Part shown: positions 53,696-63,931 of the stretch, piece by piece
How positions within the stretch are numbered: the stretch's first letter is position 1
Layout: every line of letters starts with the position of its first letter
Assembly (NCBI RefSeq): GCF_013214175.1
Contig: NZ_JABSPA010000006.1
Location: forward strand, 186,001-250,000
DNA length: 64,000 bases
Direction: 5' to 3'
Source: Colwellia sp.
GTDB lineage: Bacteria > Pseudomonadota > Gammaproteobacteria > Enterobacterales > Alteromonadaceae
Made by a program: the position numbers and the translations under genes
The notes under the pieces: model-generated
The model's database searches: none
Told to the model about the DNA's origin: nothing
The model's input: the letters and a program-made list of their open reading frames with translations, nothing else

Positions 53696-53923
53696 TTAGC
53701 TATTATAAAGTTCGGTAAAAGTCTTAACCGAAAAACCCTTAAGTAGTTGGTCACCAACCTTCAATACAGGTACGCCACGTAGACCAGTTGCGGCAAACTC
53801 TTTTTGCCCCTTGGCAGTTTTAATATTACATAACCTAAAAGCAATACCTTGCTGTTCAAGGTAGCGTTTTGCTGTTTGGCAATGTGGACACTTATCTGTG
53901 GTATATAAAACAACACGTTTCAT
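53696..53923 (-). CDS. Glutaredoxin-family protein
   Basis: 75 residues from the ATG at 53923; the ATG two codons earlier sits directly on the SD (AAGGA). It has the redox motif CPHC in YTTDKCPHCQTAKRYL and the cis-Pro segment GVPVLKVGDQLLKGFS. The CPHC centre and small size are between GrxC and NrdH-like glutaredoxins. It is cytoplasmic and should reduce disulphides with glutathione or a thioredoxin-reductase-type donor. The 5' leader contains a 7-bp tandem repeat. Confidence 0.85.
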   Translation of the reverse strand: MKRVVLYTTDKCPHCQTAKRYLEQQGIAFRLCNIKTAKGQKEFAATGLRGVPVLKVGDQLLKGFSVKTFTELYNS

Positions 53924-53931
53924 TTTCATTC

Positions 53932-53958
53932 CTTATTACTTATTACTTATTACTTATT
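53932..53958. repeat. 7-bp tandem repeat in the leader of the glutaredoxin gene
   Basis: CTTATTA repeated 3.9 times, starting next to the SD of the leftward gene. Copy-number change by slippage could shift promoter spacing or leader length. Confidence 0.8.
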
Positions 53959-54128
53959 GTTTGTTTTTTGTTGTTTGTTGAACATGACGTATCTAAGATA
54001 CTAACTGCTATTTTACCCTAGCTTGAAGCTTTATCTGTAACACTTATCTTGGCTTTTTTTTATATTAATCAATAATAACGCCAATAAAGTAGCAAACACG
54101 CTAACCTAGACTAAAGTTGTAGCAAAGC

Positions 54129-54142
54129 TTGATGCAAATCAA
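54129..54142. promoter_or_regulatory. FNR site 1 upstream of the porin gene
   Basis: TTGAT-GCAA-ATCAA, a perfect match to the FNR/Anr consensus. Its centre lies 49 bases upstream of the second site. Confidence 0.8.
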
Positions 54143-54177
54143 GTTAGTAATCCTATTCAAAACAATATATTAACAAC

Positions 54178-54191
54178 TTGATTTAAATCAA
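54178..54191. promoter_or_regulatory. FNR site 2 upstream of the porin gene
   Basis: TTGAT-TTAA-ATCAA, a perfect FNR consensus. If it is centred at -41.5, transcription would start near 54226 and the first site would fall near -90.5, a common class II plus class I layout. The 5' leader would be about 82 bases and contains an (AAT)5 tract at 54245-54259. The rest of the gap 53930-54307 shows no gene. Confidence 0.8.
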
Positions 54192-54307
54192 ACTATTCAA
54201 CTCGATGCGATGCAAAAATTATCCCATCAGTTACCAATACCCAAAATAATAATAATAATAGCGAAGCTAACTAACCCACTTATAAAACATGATCTTAGGA
54301 TATTATT

Positions 54308-55501
54308 ATGAAAACAGCAGTAAACAAGTTTACCTTATCGTTAATCACGACCGCGATTTTAGTGGCCCCTGCCGCCTTTGCCGTTGAAACTGAACATGGC
54401 AAGGGCATTACCGAAGCGCTTAGTGATAGCACGGTAAAAGTTGAATTACGTGCCCGTTATGAAGGCGTAGATCAAGACGGTAAAGATAAAGATGCCTCTG
54501 CAGCAACATTAAAGAGTCGTATCACTGTCAAAACTGGCAGCTACAGCAATTTCTCTATGGCTATAGAAGTGGATAAAGTGGATGCTTTAGTTGATGACTA
54601 TAACAACACCCAAAATGGTCAAACTCAATACCCAGTAGTTGCCGATCCACAAGGTACAGACGTAAACCAAGCTTATATCAAGTATGCAAATGATGGCTTT
54701 AGCGCCGTTGTTGGTCGCCAACGAATTTTACATAACAATCAACGTTTTGTTGGTGGTGTAGGCTGGCGTCAAAATGAGCAAACTTATGATGGTGTACGTG
54801 CTCAATACAAAGCGGATGCTTTCTCTGTAGATTACAGCTACATTCAAAACATAAATGACATTACTGCCAACAATGTAAAAGGTGACTTCCACTTAGTAAA
54901 TGCAAATTATAATATCAATAAAGCCCATAAAATATCTGGTTTTGCTTATATTCTAGATTACGATACCGCTGTAGCTAACTCTAGCAGTACTCTAGGCGCA
55001 TTATATAACGGTAAATTTGGTAAGTTTTTAGTGAATGCTAGTTTAGCGAGTCAAAGTGATAATGGTGACAACCCTACTAGTTATTCAGCAATGTATATGA
55101 ATGCCGAAGCGGGTTATAACTTTGGTCCGGTAACTTTAATAGGTGGTTATGAGTTATTAGGTAGCGATAACGGTGTTGGTTTTAACACCCCGCTTGCCAC
55201 TAAACACGCATTTAACGGCTGGGCTGATAAGTTTTTAGGCACTCCAGGTGAAGGCTTACAAGATGTCTATATAACCGCTAAAGGTAAAGTTTCAGGGGTT
55301 AAATGGGCAGCAACATACCATGATTTTTCATCAGACGTAGATAGTATTGATTTTGGTAGCGAGCTTAACTTAGTAGCCACTTATCAAATTAACAAAAACT
55401 ACGGTGTATTAGTAAAAGCGGCTAATTATGGCGAAGGTGATGACGGTGTATCTCCAACTGACACTAACAAAGTATGGGTACAACTAACGGCTAAGTTCTA
55501 A
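54308..55501 (+). CDS. Outer-membrane porin, alginate-export/OprB-like barrel type
   Basis: 397 residues: signal peptide (TTAILVAPAAFA-VET), then a beta-barrel ending in TAKF. GRQRILHNNQRFVGGVGWRQNEQTYDGVR is typical of the alginate-export-like porin family (NQAYIKY before it). The channel is inferred to be a general or anion-preferring outer-membrane channel. Two perfect FNR sites upstream indicate oxygen-dependent expression, so a role in anaerobic solute uptake (for example nitrate or organic acid) is a reasonable inference. An SD AGGA precedes the ATG at 7 bases, and a strong terminator follows. Confidence 0.8.
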   Translation: MKTAVNKFTLSLITTAILVAPAAFAVETEHGKGITEALSDSTVKVELRARYEGVDQDGKDKDASAATLKSRITVKTGSYSNFSMAIEVDKVDALVDDYNNTQNGQTQYPVVADPQGTDVNQAYIKYANDGFSAVVGRQRILHNNQRFVGGVGWRQNEQTYDGVRAQYKADAFSVDYSYIQNINDITANNVKGDFHLVNANYNINKAHKISGFAYILDYDTAVANSSSTLGALYNGKFGKFLVNASLASQSDNGDNPTSYSAMYMNAEAGYNFGPVTLIGGYELLGSDNGVGFNTPLATKHAFNGWADKFLGTPGEGLQDVYITAKGKVSGVKWAATYHDFSSDVDSIDFGSELNLVATYQINKNYGVLVKAANYGEGDDGVSPTDTNKVWVQLTAKF

Positions 55502-55550
55502 TGCTTTACAATTTAAACGTTAGAAATTAATAAGATAGCTCAATGAAACC

Positions 55551-55582
55551 AGAAACCAGCACATGCTGGTTTCTTATTTTTT
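55551..55582 (+). terminator. Intrinsic terminator of the porin gene
   Basis: AGAAACCAGCA-ca-TGCTGGTTTCT followed by TATTTTTT, 50 bases after the stop codon. Confidence 0.9.
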
Positions 55583-55711
55583 AGCCAGCCGTTTTACCCT
55601 CCTGTTTTATCCCATCACTTATCCTGTTACTTTATCCTGCCATTACATTGCCCCACCCTAATAAAAGCATTAGAATAGCCGCGAATTTTACTGGCTGTTA
55701 GGCGAAACTTT

Positions 55712-56311
55712 TTGTTATTAATGATCGACAATTACGACTCATTTACTTTTAATTTAGTGCACTATTTTCAAGCGCTAGGTCAAGAAGTGGTTGTTTATAG
55801 GAATGATGAAATTAGCCTGAAAGAAATTGAGCAATTAAAGCCTCAATATATTGTTATATCCCCTGGTCCTGGCGATCCGGACTCTGCCGGAATCTCTCTG
55901 GCTGTGGTTGAACATTTCTCCGGTAAAATACCCTTGTTAGGTGTCTGCTTAGGTCATCAATGTATTGCCCAGCACTTTGGCGCTAACGTTAAAAAAGCTA
56001 AGCAAGTGATGCACGGTAAAACCTCAAAGATTCGCCATAATCAGCAAGGTTTGTTTAACAACTTAAATCTTCCGTTAGAAGTTACTCGTTATCATTCATT
56101 AATAGTAAGCAAACAATCTTTACCAAGCGAACTGACGATAACGGCATGGAGCGTAAATAAACAAGGTGAGGTTGATGAAATTATGGCGCTGGAGCATAAA
56201 AGCCTGCCTATTAGTAGCGTACAGTTTCATCCAGAATCAATTCTCACTGAGCAGGGACAAAGTTTATTAGCAAATTTTATCAAGCAATTTAAAAATTACC
56301 CGATAAGCTAA
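55712..56311 (+). CDS. pabA: Aminodeoxychorismate synthase glutamine amidotransferase (PabA/TrpG type)
   Basis: 199 residues: class I glutamine amidotransferase with MIDNYDSFTFNLVHYF, the nucleophile Cys in GVCLGHQCIAQHFG and the His-Glu pair in VQFHPES. It supplies ammonia to PabB (folate) or TrpE (tryptophan); many bacteria use one subunit for both. The gene order pabA ... argD ... crp region is conserved in gammaproteobacteria and favours PabA. The start appears to be TTG at 55712 (LLMIDNYDSF); the ATG at 55721 is the alternative. No trpE neighbours exist here. Confidence 0.88.
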   Translation: MLLMIDNYDSFTFNLVHYFQALGQEVVVYRNDEISLKEIEQLKPQYIVISPGPGDPDSAGISLAVVEHFSGKIPLLGVCLGHQCIAQHFGANVKKAKQVMHGKTSKIRHNQQGLFNNLNLPLEVTRYHSLIVSKQSLPSELTITAWSVNKQGEVDEIMALEHKSLPISSVQFHPESILTEQGQSLLANFIKQFKNYPIS

Positions 56312-56391
56312 TAACAGGAGCTATTTAGATTAAAGCCAGATAGAGTAGTGCTTTACTCGTTTAGGCGCTAGATTAAATTTAATGCTCAGTT

Positions 56392-57579
56392 TTGTACTTG
56401 GGTAGCAATAAAAAGGTAAGCAATAAAACCGCTATGCAAATTTTTGAACACAATCAAACTGTCGCCACTATATATCAACGCGCGATCAGCCTCTCTATTT
56501 GTAAAGATTTTGCGGAAAAGCAAAGTGGTAAAATCACTATGGTTGACCATCAAGGTAGCGAACAAGAAAATCGCCGCCGAGAGTTGTTATCTGTAGAAGT
56601 ACAAGCGCAACAAGAAAAAATTATTGCCAAGCATGGTGAAGAGCATTTTCGTAAACAAATCAAACAAAGCTTCTTTAGCCGTGTTCGTACAAAAATTAAT
56701 AGTGACTTTGACAATAAAGAGCACCTTTACCATCATGTGCTAGGTATTGAAGATGCCTGCCCTGCTATTCTCGATATTTTATCTGCTCGCGCCGCTTCCG
56801 TTAATCAAATCAAAGATCTTGCTGCCTCTTTATCTTGGTTAGCTACCGATTTAATAAATTTAGTTAATAAGCCACAGTATCGTAAACGTGCTGACGTGCA
56901 AGTTACCGATGCTAAGCTAGCTTTGAGTTATATTGGCTTAGACAATTTAAAATTGGTGATGCCAACCTTTACCCTTAAACATTGGTTACCAACCAGTACG
57001 GCGCCCTATGGTCTGATGAAGCGAAAGCTATGGAATGATAGTTTAGCTATTGCCCTAGCCGCACGCGCGTTAGCCAAAGAACAAGGTCTAGATGAGTTTA
57101 CTGCCTTTACTACGGGTATGCTGTCTAATATAGGTAGGTTTGCCGTTACCCGTTGTTATTTAACTACGTTTAGCGAGATGTATAAAAAAGAAGTACGTGA
57201 AGCATTTGAAAGTAAAGACAAACGCTTACACAATGTTTTATCAAAAATTGAAGCCAGTGAGGAGCTACTGCTAGAACAACTGACTATGCGCAGTTCACAA
57301 TTATCTGCTGATTTAATTGAGATAATGAGTTTTAGACGTATGGGCATAACCGAGCCCATTTTTGATCTAGCCTACGCTGATACCATAGAAAAAATGCATC
57401 CTATCGCTCAAGTTGTTGCTAAAGCCAAAGCTTATGTTGCCTTTCGTGCCTTAGCCAAAGAACAGTTAATAAACAGTGATGAGAGTAAAGCATTACTTAG
57501 CGTAGTTAAGTTAACGCCAGCTGAAATAACCTTATTGAAAAAGAGCGATATTGACCACATTAAGCTCAACTTCAGTTAA
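56392..57579 (+). CDS. HDOD-domain protein
   Basis: About 395 residues if the TTG at 56392 is used, or 381 from the ATG at 56434 (MQIFEHNQ); neither has a convincing SD. The HDOD domain spans about 120-330 (HHVLGIEDACPAILDILSARAASVNQIKDLAASLSW ... LSYIGLDNLKLVMPTF ... ALAARALAKEQGLDEFTAFTTGMLSNIGRFAVTRC). The metal-dependent HD phosphodiesterase residues are not conserved as in HD-GYP, as expected for HDOD. The N-terminal 100 residues are charged and helical. It is placed between pabA and argD as in Shewanella-type genomes; function unknown, probably regulatory. Confidence 0.8.
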   Translation: MYLGSNKKVSNKTAMQIFEHNQTVATIYQRAISLSICKDFAEKQSGKITMVDHQGSEQENRRRELLSVEVQAQQEKIIAKHGEEHFRKQIKQSFFSRVRTKINSDFDNKEHLYHHVLGIEDACPAILDILSARAASVNQIKDLAASLSWLATDLINLVNKPQYRKRADVQVTDAKLALSYIGLDNLKLVMPTFTLKHWLPTSTAPYGLMKRKLWNDSLAIALAARALAKEQGLDEFTAFTTGMLSNIGRFAVTRCYLTTFSEMYKKEVREAFESKDKRLHNVLSKIEASEELLLEQLTMRSSQLSADLIEIMSFRRMGITEPIFDLAYADTIEKMHPIAQVVAKAKAYVAFRALAKEQLINSDESKALLSVVKLTPAEITLLKKSDIDHIKLNFS

Positions 57580-57641
57580 TATCCTGCTAATTTTCTACTT
57601 TTTCACTGATTTTTTCTGATTAATTATTAAAAAATCACCTT

Positions 57642-57788
57642 AAGCGCTTTTCAACGTGCAAGCGCTTACCTCCTCACTTACCCCCTTATTTCAACAAAAC
57701 AATTCGACCCTATAAATATTCACAATTTCTGAATAAAATTAGCTAAACCGTTGTTTTGTCTGGGCTGCAGAGTAGCACAGCAAGACAA
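57642..57788. promoter_or_regulatory. Structured region upstream of argD: repeated AAGCGCTT palindromes and a stem
   Basis: AAGCGCTT occurs at 57642-57649 and 57660-57667 (18-bp spacing) and can form an 8-bp stem. It could end the HDOD transcript or be a LacI-type operator pair. At 57756-57788, TTGTCT-gg-GCTG can pair with CAGC-a-AGACAA. In the 352-base gap 57580-57931 no convincing ARG box was found. Nearby ATTCA and TGAAT half-sites (57718-57732) have the reverse orientation. Confidence 0.35.
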
Positions 57789-57916
57789 GTCGACTGTTTT
57801 CTGTCATACTATCGCTCTATTTTTAACGCGCTGTTAATATTTTTCACTAAATTAAGCTATTCATTAAGCAATATTTAGATAATGCAGTAAGATTAAAAAA
57901 ACATTACCCACAATGA

Positions 57917-59143
<1,227 letters not shown>

Positions 59144-59243
59144 AGTTTAACTAAATCTAAACTAGCCTAGTCAGTGCTAATAGCTACTTGTTTGAGCCAC
59201 ATCGATTTAAACAAGTAGCCTCCCCCTTTCATCGAGAGCAATT

Positions 59244-60260
59244 ATGATCATTGTACGTCCGATTAAAAAAAGTGACCTGAAATCTCTATACCAAATTGCG
59301 GTTGACTCAGGTCACGGCTTTACTTCACTCCCTGTGAATGAACAATTACTGCAACAACGTATCCACCACGCTGAAGAGTCGTTTGCCAAAGATGTTAAAG
59401 AAGCTGGCAACGAAGGCTATCTTTTTGTAATGGAAGATACCGAAACCGGTGAAGTAGTAGGTACTAGTGGCATTGAAGCAGCTGTAGGTTTAGATGATGC
59501 CTTTTATCACTATCACCTAGGTAAAGTTGTCCACAGTTCACGTGAACTAAATATATACAATACCGTTGAAACTCTGTCTTTGTGTAATGACTACACCGGC
59601 GCCAGCGAAATTTGTACGTTATTTTTAAGTGATAGCCATCGTAAAAATAATAATGGCCGCTTTTTATCGCGTTTCCGTTTTCTTTTTATCGCTGAACACA
59701 AAGAGCGTTTTTCTGACACCATCATTGCTGAAATGCGCGGTATATCAGATGAAAATGGCAGCTCACCATTTTGGCAGTGGCTTGAAGAGCACTTTTTCTC
59801 AATGGACTTTCCGACCGCCGATTACTTAACTGGCATAGGTAAAAAAGTATTTATTGCTGAATTGATGCCTAAGTATCCAATTTACGTTAATTTGCTCAGC
59901 AAAGAAGCGCAAGCAGTAATCGACAAGGTACACCCGAAAACAGTACCAGCGTTGCGCTTATTAGAAGCTGAAGGTTTTGCCCGACGTGGTTATGTTGATA
60001 TTTTTGATGGTGGCCCAACGGTTGAGTCTCATGTTAACAATATCAGAACAGTAAACCACAGTAAGCGTTGCCAAGTGATCATCGGCGAAGTGCAATCTAC
60101 CGATAATTACATTATCTGTAATAGCAAAGTTGATGGTTTTAGAGCAACACAAGCACCACTTTCATTACGTGACACCGCTAATCAAGTAGTGATTAGCCAA
60201 GAAGTGGCTGATGCGTTAATGATCGGTGAAGGTGATTGGGTGCGCTTGGTAGCAAACTAG
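59244..60260 (+). CDS. astA: Arginine N-succinyltransferase AstA
   Basis: 338 residues, near the E. coli length of 344. Typical segments are IIVRPIKKSDLKSLYQIAVDSGHGFTSLP, HSSRELNIYNTVETLSLCNDYTG, EICTLFLSDSHRKNNNGRFLSRFRF and PALRLLEAEGF. It transfers succinyl from succinyl-CoA to L-arginine, the first step of the AST pathway. It lies 100 bases after argD with an AGAG SD. The gap to astD holds a GGTGACAG / CTGTCACC hairpin (60370-60394), possibly for processing. Confidence 0.95.
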   Translation: MIIVRPIKKSDLKSLYQIAVDSGHGFTSLPVNEQLLQQRIHHAEESFAKDVKEAGNEGYLFVMEDTETGEVVGTSGIEAAVGLDDAFYHYHLGKVVHSSRELNIYNTVETLSLCNDYTGASEICTLFLSDSHRKNNNGRFLSRFRFLFIAEHKERFSDTIIAEMRGISDENGSSPFWQWLEEHFFSMDFPTADYLTGIGKKVFIAELMPKYPIYVNLLSKEAQAVIDKVHPKTVPALRLLEAEGFARRGYVDIFDGGPTVESHVNNIRTVNHSKRCQVIIGEVQSTDNYIICNSKVDGFRATQAPLSLRDTANQVVISQEVADALMIGEGDWVRLVAN

Positions 60261-60369
60261 CTCCTAGCTAATACCTAACGAATACCAAGTTAACACCTAG
60301 GCTATTTGCTTAGCAGAACAACTTCACGATTTAGCGTGGCTAGCACTAGCCACTGATCAAATTACTAAT

Positions 60370-60394
60370 GGTGACAGCGACACTCTCTGTCACC
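60370..60394 (+). other. Hairpin between astA and astD
   Basis: GGTGACAG-n9-CTGTCACC, an 8-bp perfect stem, 23 bases before the astD start. No U-tract, so an mRNA-processing or stability element is more likely than a terminator. Confidence 0.5.
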
Positions 60395-60417
60395 ACTATC
60401 AATGAGAAGGAAATACC

Positions 60418-61896
60418 ATGTCTCACACAAATCCAGTTCAATTTATTAATGGTCAATGGCAAGCAGGCTTAGGTCATGATGTTAGTTCATCTAACCCCGC
60501 TCGTAATGAAGTTATTTGGCAAGGTAAAACAGCCAGTGCTGAGCAAGTAAACGAAGCGGTATTAAGCGCTCGTCAAGCATTTGAAAGCTGGGCAAATATT
60601 AGCTTAGAAGAACGTGTAGCTGTGGTAACTAAATTTGCTGAATTATTAGCTGAAAACAAAGATGCCTTAGCAACAACAATTGCCTTAGAAACAGGTAAGC
60701 CAAAGTGGGAAACTACTGGTGAAGCCGGTGCTATGGTAGCTAAAATAGCTATTTCACTTAAAGCTTACAACGAACGTACTGGTACGGTTGAAAACCCTAT
60801 GCCTGGCGCTAAAGCATTTATACGTCATAAGCCTCATGGTGTGGTAGCTATTTTTGGCCCTTATAACTTCCCAGGTCATTTACCTAATGGCCATATAGTG
60901 CCAGCATTAATCGCCGGTAATACTATTGTATTTAAGCCAAGTGAATTAACGCCGCGTGTAGCTGAAGAGATGTTAAAACTTTGGGAAAAGGCTGGTTTAC
61001 CTAACGGTGTAATTAACCTAGTTCAAGGTGAAGTAGAAACAGGTAAAGCCCTAGCGAGCCATAAACTTATTGATGGTTTATTTTTCACTGGTAGCTCAAC
61101 TACTGGTCATTTGTTACATGAACAGTTTGCTGGTCAGCCAGGTAAAATTCTTGCATTAGAGATGGGTGGCAATAATCCACTTGTTGTTAAAGACGTTAGC
61201 GATATTGATGCTGTTGTGCATGATATTGTGCAATCTGCCTTTGTAACTACGGGCCAACGTTGTACTTGTGCACGACGTTTATTCATTGAAGCCAATGAAC
61301 AAGGTGATGCAATATTAGCTCGTCTTATCGAAGTAACTAAAAACTTAACCATTGGTTATTTTGATGATGAAGAGCAGCCATTTATGGGCTCTATGATCTC
61401 TGAAAAAGCGGCACTTAGCTTAGTAGCTGCACAAGATAAATTATTAGCCTTAGGTGCAACATCAATTGTTGAACTTAAACACTTAGAAGCGGGCACTGGT
61501 TTTGTTTCACCGGGCATAATCGATGTAAGTGACATTATTGCTGATATTCCAGATGAAGAGTACTTCGGTCCACTAGTGAAAGTTTATCGTTATACTGATT
61601 TCGATAAAGCTATTGATGAAGCTAATAACACTGGTTTTGGTTTATCTGCTGGTTTGTTATCTGACAGCGAAGAGTCATACAACCACTTCTTTACCCGTAT
61701 TCGTGCTGGTATTGTTAACTGGAACAAGCCTATTACTGGCGCTAGCAGCGCAGCACCATTTGGTGGTATTGGCGCTAGTGGTAACCACAGAGCCAGCGCG
61801 TTTTATGCAGCTGATTATTGTGCCTACCCAATCGCTTCAGTTGAAGCGGAAAAAGTTAGCTTACCTGAAACATTAACACCTGGTTTAAAATTCTAA
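60418..61896 (+). CDS. astD: Succinylglutamate-semialdehyde dehydrogenase AstD
   Basis: 492 residues, the E. coli length. Aldehyde dehydrogenase fold with catalytic Glu in [12 protein letters not shown] and nucleophile Cys in [12 protein letters not shown], preceded by [12 protein letters not shown]. AstD oxidises N-succinylglutamate semialdehyde to succinylglutamate with NAD+, the fourth AST step. SD GAAGGAAA. astE begins at the base after the stop codon, so the two are translationally coupled. Confidence 0.95.
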   Translation: MSHTNPVQFINGQWQAGLGHDVSSSNPARNEVIWQGKTASAEQVNEAVLSARQAFESWANISLEERVAVVTKFAELLAENKDALATTIALETGKPKWETTGEAGAMVAKIAISLKAYNERTGTVENPMPGAKAFIRHKPHGVVAIFGPYNFPGHLPNGHIVPALIAGNTIVFKPSELTPRVAEEMLKLWEKAGLPNGVINLVQGEVETGKALASHKLIDGLFFTGSSTTGHLLHEQFAGQPGKILALEMGGNNPLVVKDVSDIDAVVHDIVQSAFVTTGQRCTCARRLFIEANEQGDAILARLIEVTKNLTIGYFDDEEQPFMGSMISEKAALSLVAAQDKLLALGATSIVELKHLEAGTGFVSPGIIDVSDIIADIPDEEYFGPLVKVYRYTDFDKAIDEANNTGFGLSAGLLSDSEESYNHFFTRIRAGIVNWNKPITGASSAAPFGGIGASGNHRASAFYAADYCAYPIASVEAEKVSLPETLTPGLKF

Positions 61897-63021
61897 ATGC
61901 AAAACGACAATACTCTTACTTCAAAAAAACTTACCGATATTACTGGTAATGATTTTAGCCAAGCTTATGAAGAGTTTCTTAAGCAAGGCGACTTTATTTC
62001 ATTAACACGCCAGTTTGAGCAAGGTTTTACCCAAACTGGTCGAGATAACCAGCTTAGCTTCAACGTCAAGAAAGCTAAAGTGAGTATACTCGACACTGGT
62101 ATCTTGTTAGTTGAGCCTGAAAATTCAACTACATCGGTTAAGCCTAGTAAGAGTATTGTCATTTCTTCGGCAATTCATGGTAATGAAACTGCCCCGATTG
62201 AAATTGTCCAACAACTCATAAGTGATATTGTTGCACAAAATATTCAAGTGAAGCACCGAACTTTATTCATCATGGGTAACCCTGTAGCGATGAATATTGC
62301 CAAGCGCTTTCAAACTGAAAACTTAAACCGCTTGTTTTGTGGTAAACATCAAGATATTGCACCTTGTTTTGAAAAAGATCGTGCTGAAAAACTAGAAACT
62401 TATGTTAGTGATTTCTTTAATGCTGGCACAGATTCAAGTGATAGTGATGTAACTAACTATCACTATGATCTACATACTGCTATTCGTAACTCCAAACATG
62501 AAAAGTTTGCTATTTACCCTTACCAAGGTGATAAGCCTTGGGACAAAGAACAGCTAAGCTTTATGGCTGCTTGTGGCGTTAACACTATTTTATTTGGTCA
62601 TGGCCCAACTGGCACATTCTCCTATTACAGTAGTGCTAATTTTTCAGCCCATGCATTTACCGTAGAATTAGGTAAAGTAAGACCTTTTGGTGAAAATAAT
62701 ATGGCTAACTTCTCGGCCATGACAGAAAAGCTAACCGCTCTTATTTGTGATGAAGACCTGTTATTAAATAGCTTTGATAATAAAGACTTTAATTTATATA
62801 CCGCACTTGGTGATATCACTAAAGTTAGCAATAATTTCAAGTTATTTATTGATGACTCAGCCAGTAACTTTACCGATTACCCGGTTGATACTTTATTATC
62901 AACTGATACCGGTGAAGAGTATCGAACTACACAGCCTGGTGAGAGTATTGTCTTTCCTAATGCTAAGGTCGGTAATGGTCAGCGCGCAGTATTAATGGTG
63001 GTGCCAACTACACTGTCATAA
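61897..63021 (+). CDS. astE: Succinylglutamate desuccinylase AstE
   Basis: 374 residues, about 50 longer than E. coli AstE. It is a zinc carboxypeptidase-like fold with SSAIHGNETAP (His and Glu zinc ligands), ENLNRLFCGKH (Arg for substrate) and HYDLHTAIR (third zinc ligand), plus TVELGKVRPFGENNM. It cleaves succinylglutamate to succinate and glutamate, the last AST step. The astB gene (succinylarginine dihydrolase) that sits in the E. coli astCADBE operon is not here, so it must lie elsewhere for the pathway to work. Confidence 0.92.
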   Translation: MQNDNTLTSKKLTDITGNDFSQAYEEFLKQGDFISLTRQFEQGFTQTGRDNQLSFNVKKAKVSILDTGILLVEPENSTTSVKPSKSIVISSAIHGNETAPIEIVQQLISDIVAQNIQVKHRTLFIMGNPVAMNIAKRFQTENLNRLFCGKHQDIAPCFEKDRAEKLETYVSDFFNAGTDSSDSDVTNYHYDLHTAIRNSKHEKFAIYPYQGDKPWDKEQLSFMAACGVNTILFGHGPTGTFSYYSSANFSAHAFTVELGKVRPFGENNMANFSAMTEKLTALICDEDLLLNSFDNKDFNLYTALGDITKVSNNFKLFIDDSASNFTDYPVDTLLSTDTGEEYRTTQPGESIVFPNAKVGNGQRAVLMVVPTTLS

Positions 63022-63048
63022 GCTCATGCCTTATAAGTTCTCTGCTAT

Positions 63049-63081
63049 ATAGCCCTTAAATCATTACCAAAGAAGGGCTAT
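63049..63081 (+). terminator. Hairpin after the ast genes
   Basis: ATAGCCCTT / AAGGGCTAT, a perfect 9-bp stem with a 15-base loop, 27 bases after the astE stop codon. Only a weak U-rich stretch follows. Confidence 0.55.
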
Positions 63082-63165
63082 TGATTCTCCCTAGCTAAAA
63101 ACGCTACACTAACTGCTATACTCAAACAAAAGTACTATTCATAAGCAAAGGTAAGTAAAGCAATT

Positions 63166-63510
63166 ATGGTTACAGACACTGACGGTTATATTCAAATTAT
63201 TGAGTACCTTACCGAACATCTTAGTTTATTTGAAAATGCCAAAGCACCAGAAAAAGCTAGTGAAACTGTGATGTCAGCCATTGAAGTAGAGCTTTGTGAG
63301 CAAATAATTAGCGTTTGTAGTCAAAATCCAAACCTGACGTTTAATCAACGTAATGCCATTATTCGCGAAGTTGATGCCATCGTCTATGACTTAGAAGAGA
63401 TTCTATCTGGTGTTATCAACAACCCAGTTAATACTGAGCAATTAGCTTTTATTCGTGAATTTGCCGGCTTAATCAAAAATCTATTTGATAGCGTTATCCA
63501 CAAAGATTAA
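63166..63510 (+). CDS. DUF3802 family protein
   Basis: 114 residues, all helical in appearance, with no signal peptide. Its start (MVTDTDGYIQIIEYLTEHLSLF) and its RNAIIREVDAIVYDLEEIL segment recall the DUF3802 family, found in Alteromonadales and Vibrio. Function is unknown. It is on the same strand as the ast genes but separated by a hairpin, and is followed by its own hairpin. Confidence 0.65.
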   Translation: MVTDTDGYIQIIEYLTEHLSLFENAKAPEKASETVMSAIEVELCEQIISVCSQNPNLTFNQRNAIIREVDAIVYDLEEILSGVINNPVNTEQLAFIREFAGLIKNLFDSVIHKD

Positions 63511-63536
63511 CCCTGCTAAGGGTTAATTCATCTTTT
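63507..63536 (+). terminator. Terminator of the DUF3802 gene
   Basis: TTAACCCT-gcta-AGGGTTAA followed by TTCATCTTTT; the stem includes the stop codon. Confidence 0.6.
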
Positions 63537-63569
63537 GAATTAGCCTTACTAAACAGTACTGCTCCCATC

Positions 63570-63833
63570 TATACCCGTTACTAATCAAGATGCATGTTTC
63601 AGAGTGCTTAAACTACTTCAATTCAAGGCGCTGTGAAGAAATAATGGTTATTCCATTATAAGCCACAGCAACGATGAAGTGATGTGGTTCAAGCGCTTCT
63701 TCGATGGGTTTAAAATGACTTTATACAGCGTTAAATAATCAAAGCATAGAATAACTATTCTTAAATTACTCTCCTCTCCTAAACACATTTTTAATTCCCA
63801 CTGATATCCTGCACTTTGAATGGTATGGGTATA
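63570..63833. repeat. MITE-like element, 264 bp
   Basis: The left end starts TATACCCGTTACTAATCAAG and the reverse complement of the right end starts TATACCCATACCATTCAAAG, with TGC following in both. The termini are imperfect inverted repeats of about 23 bases. The interior has no ORF but carries internal inverted segments (AATGG-ttatt-CCATT near 63642-63658). It shares its terminal motifs with the 71-bp unit at 8256-8326. It lies between the DUF3802 and OsmC-family genes; no transposase is present, so mobilisation would be in trans. Confidence 0.65.
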
Positions 63834-63931
63834 TAAACTCTATTACACATTACAACTGGTGATGGCGCTTCAACTTAGATAGAATCCCTCTATATATTAT
63901 TTATAATCATTAATTAAAAATAGAGTCCACA

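Noticed and set aside
54245-54259. (AAT)5 tract in the porin leader as a functional repeat
   Set aside because: Short trinucleotide tract in AT-rich DNA with no link to SD or promoter elements; recorded only as leader composition.
57718-57732. ATTCA...TGAAT half-sites before argD as an ARG box
   Set aside because: Half-sites face outward (ATTCA-n5-TGAAT), the reverse of the ARG box TGAAT-n4-ATTCA, so ArgR binding is not supported.
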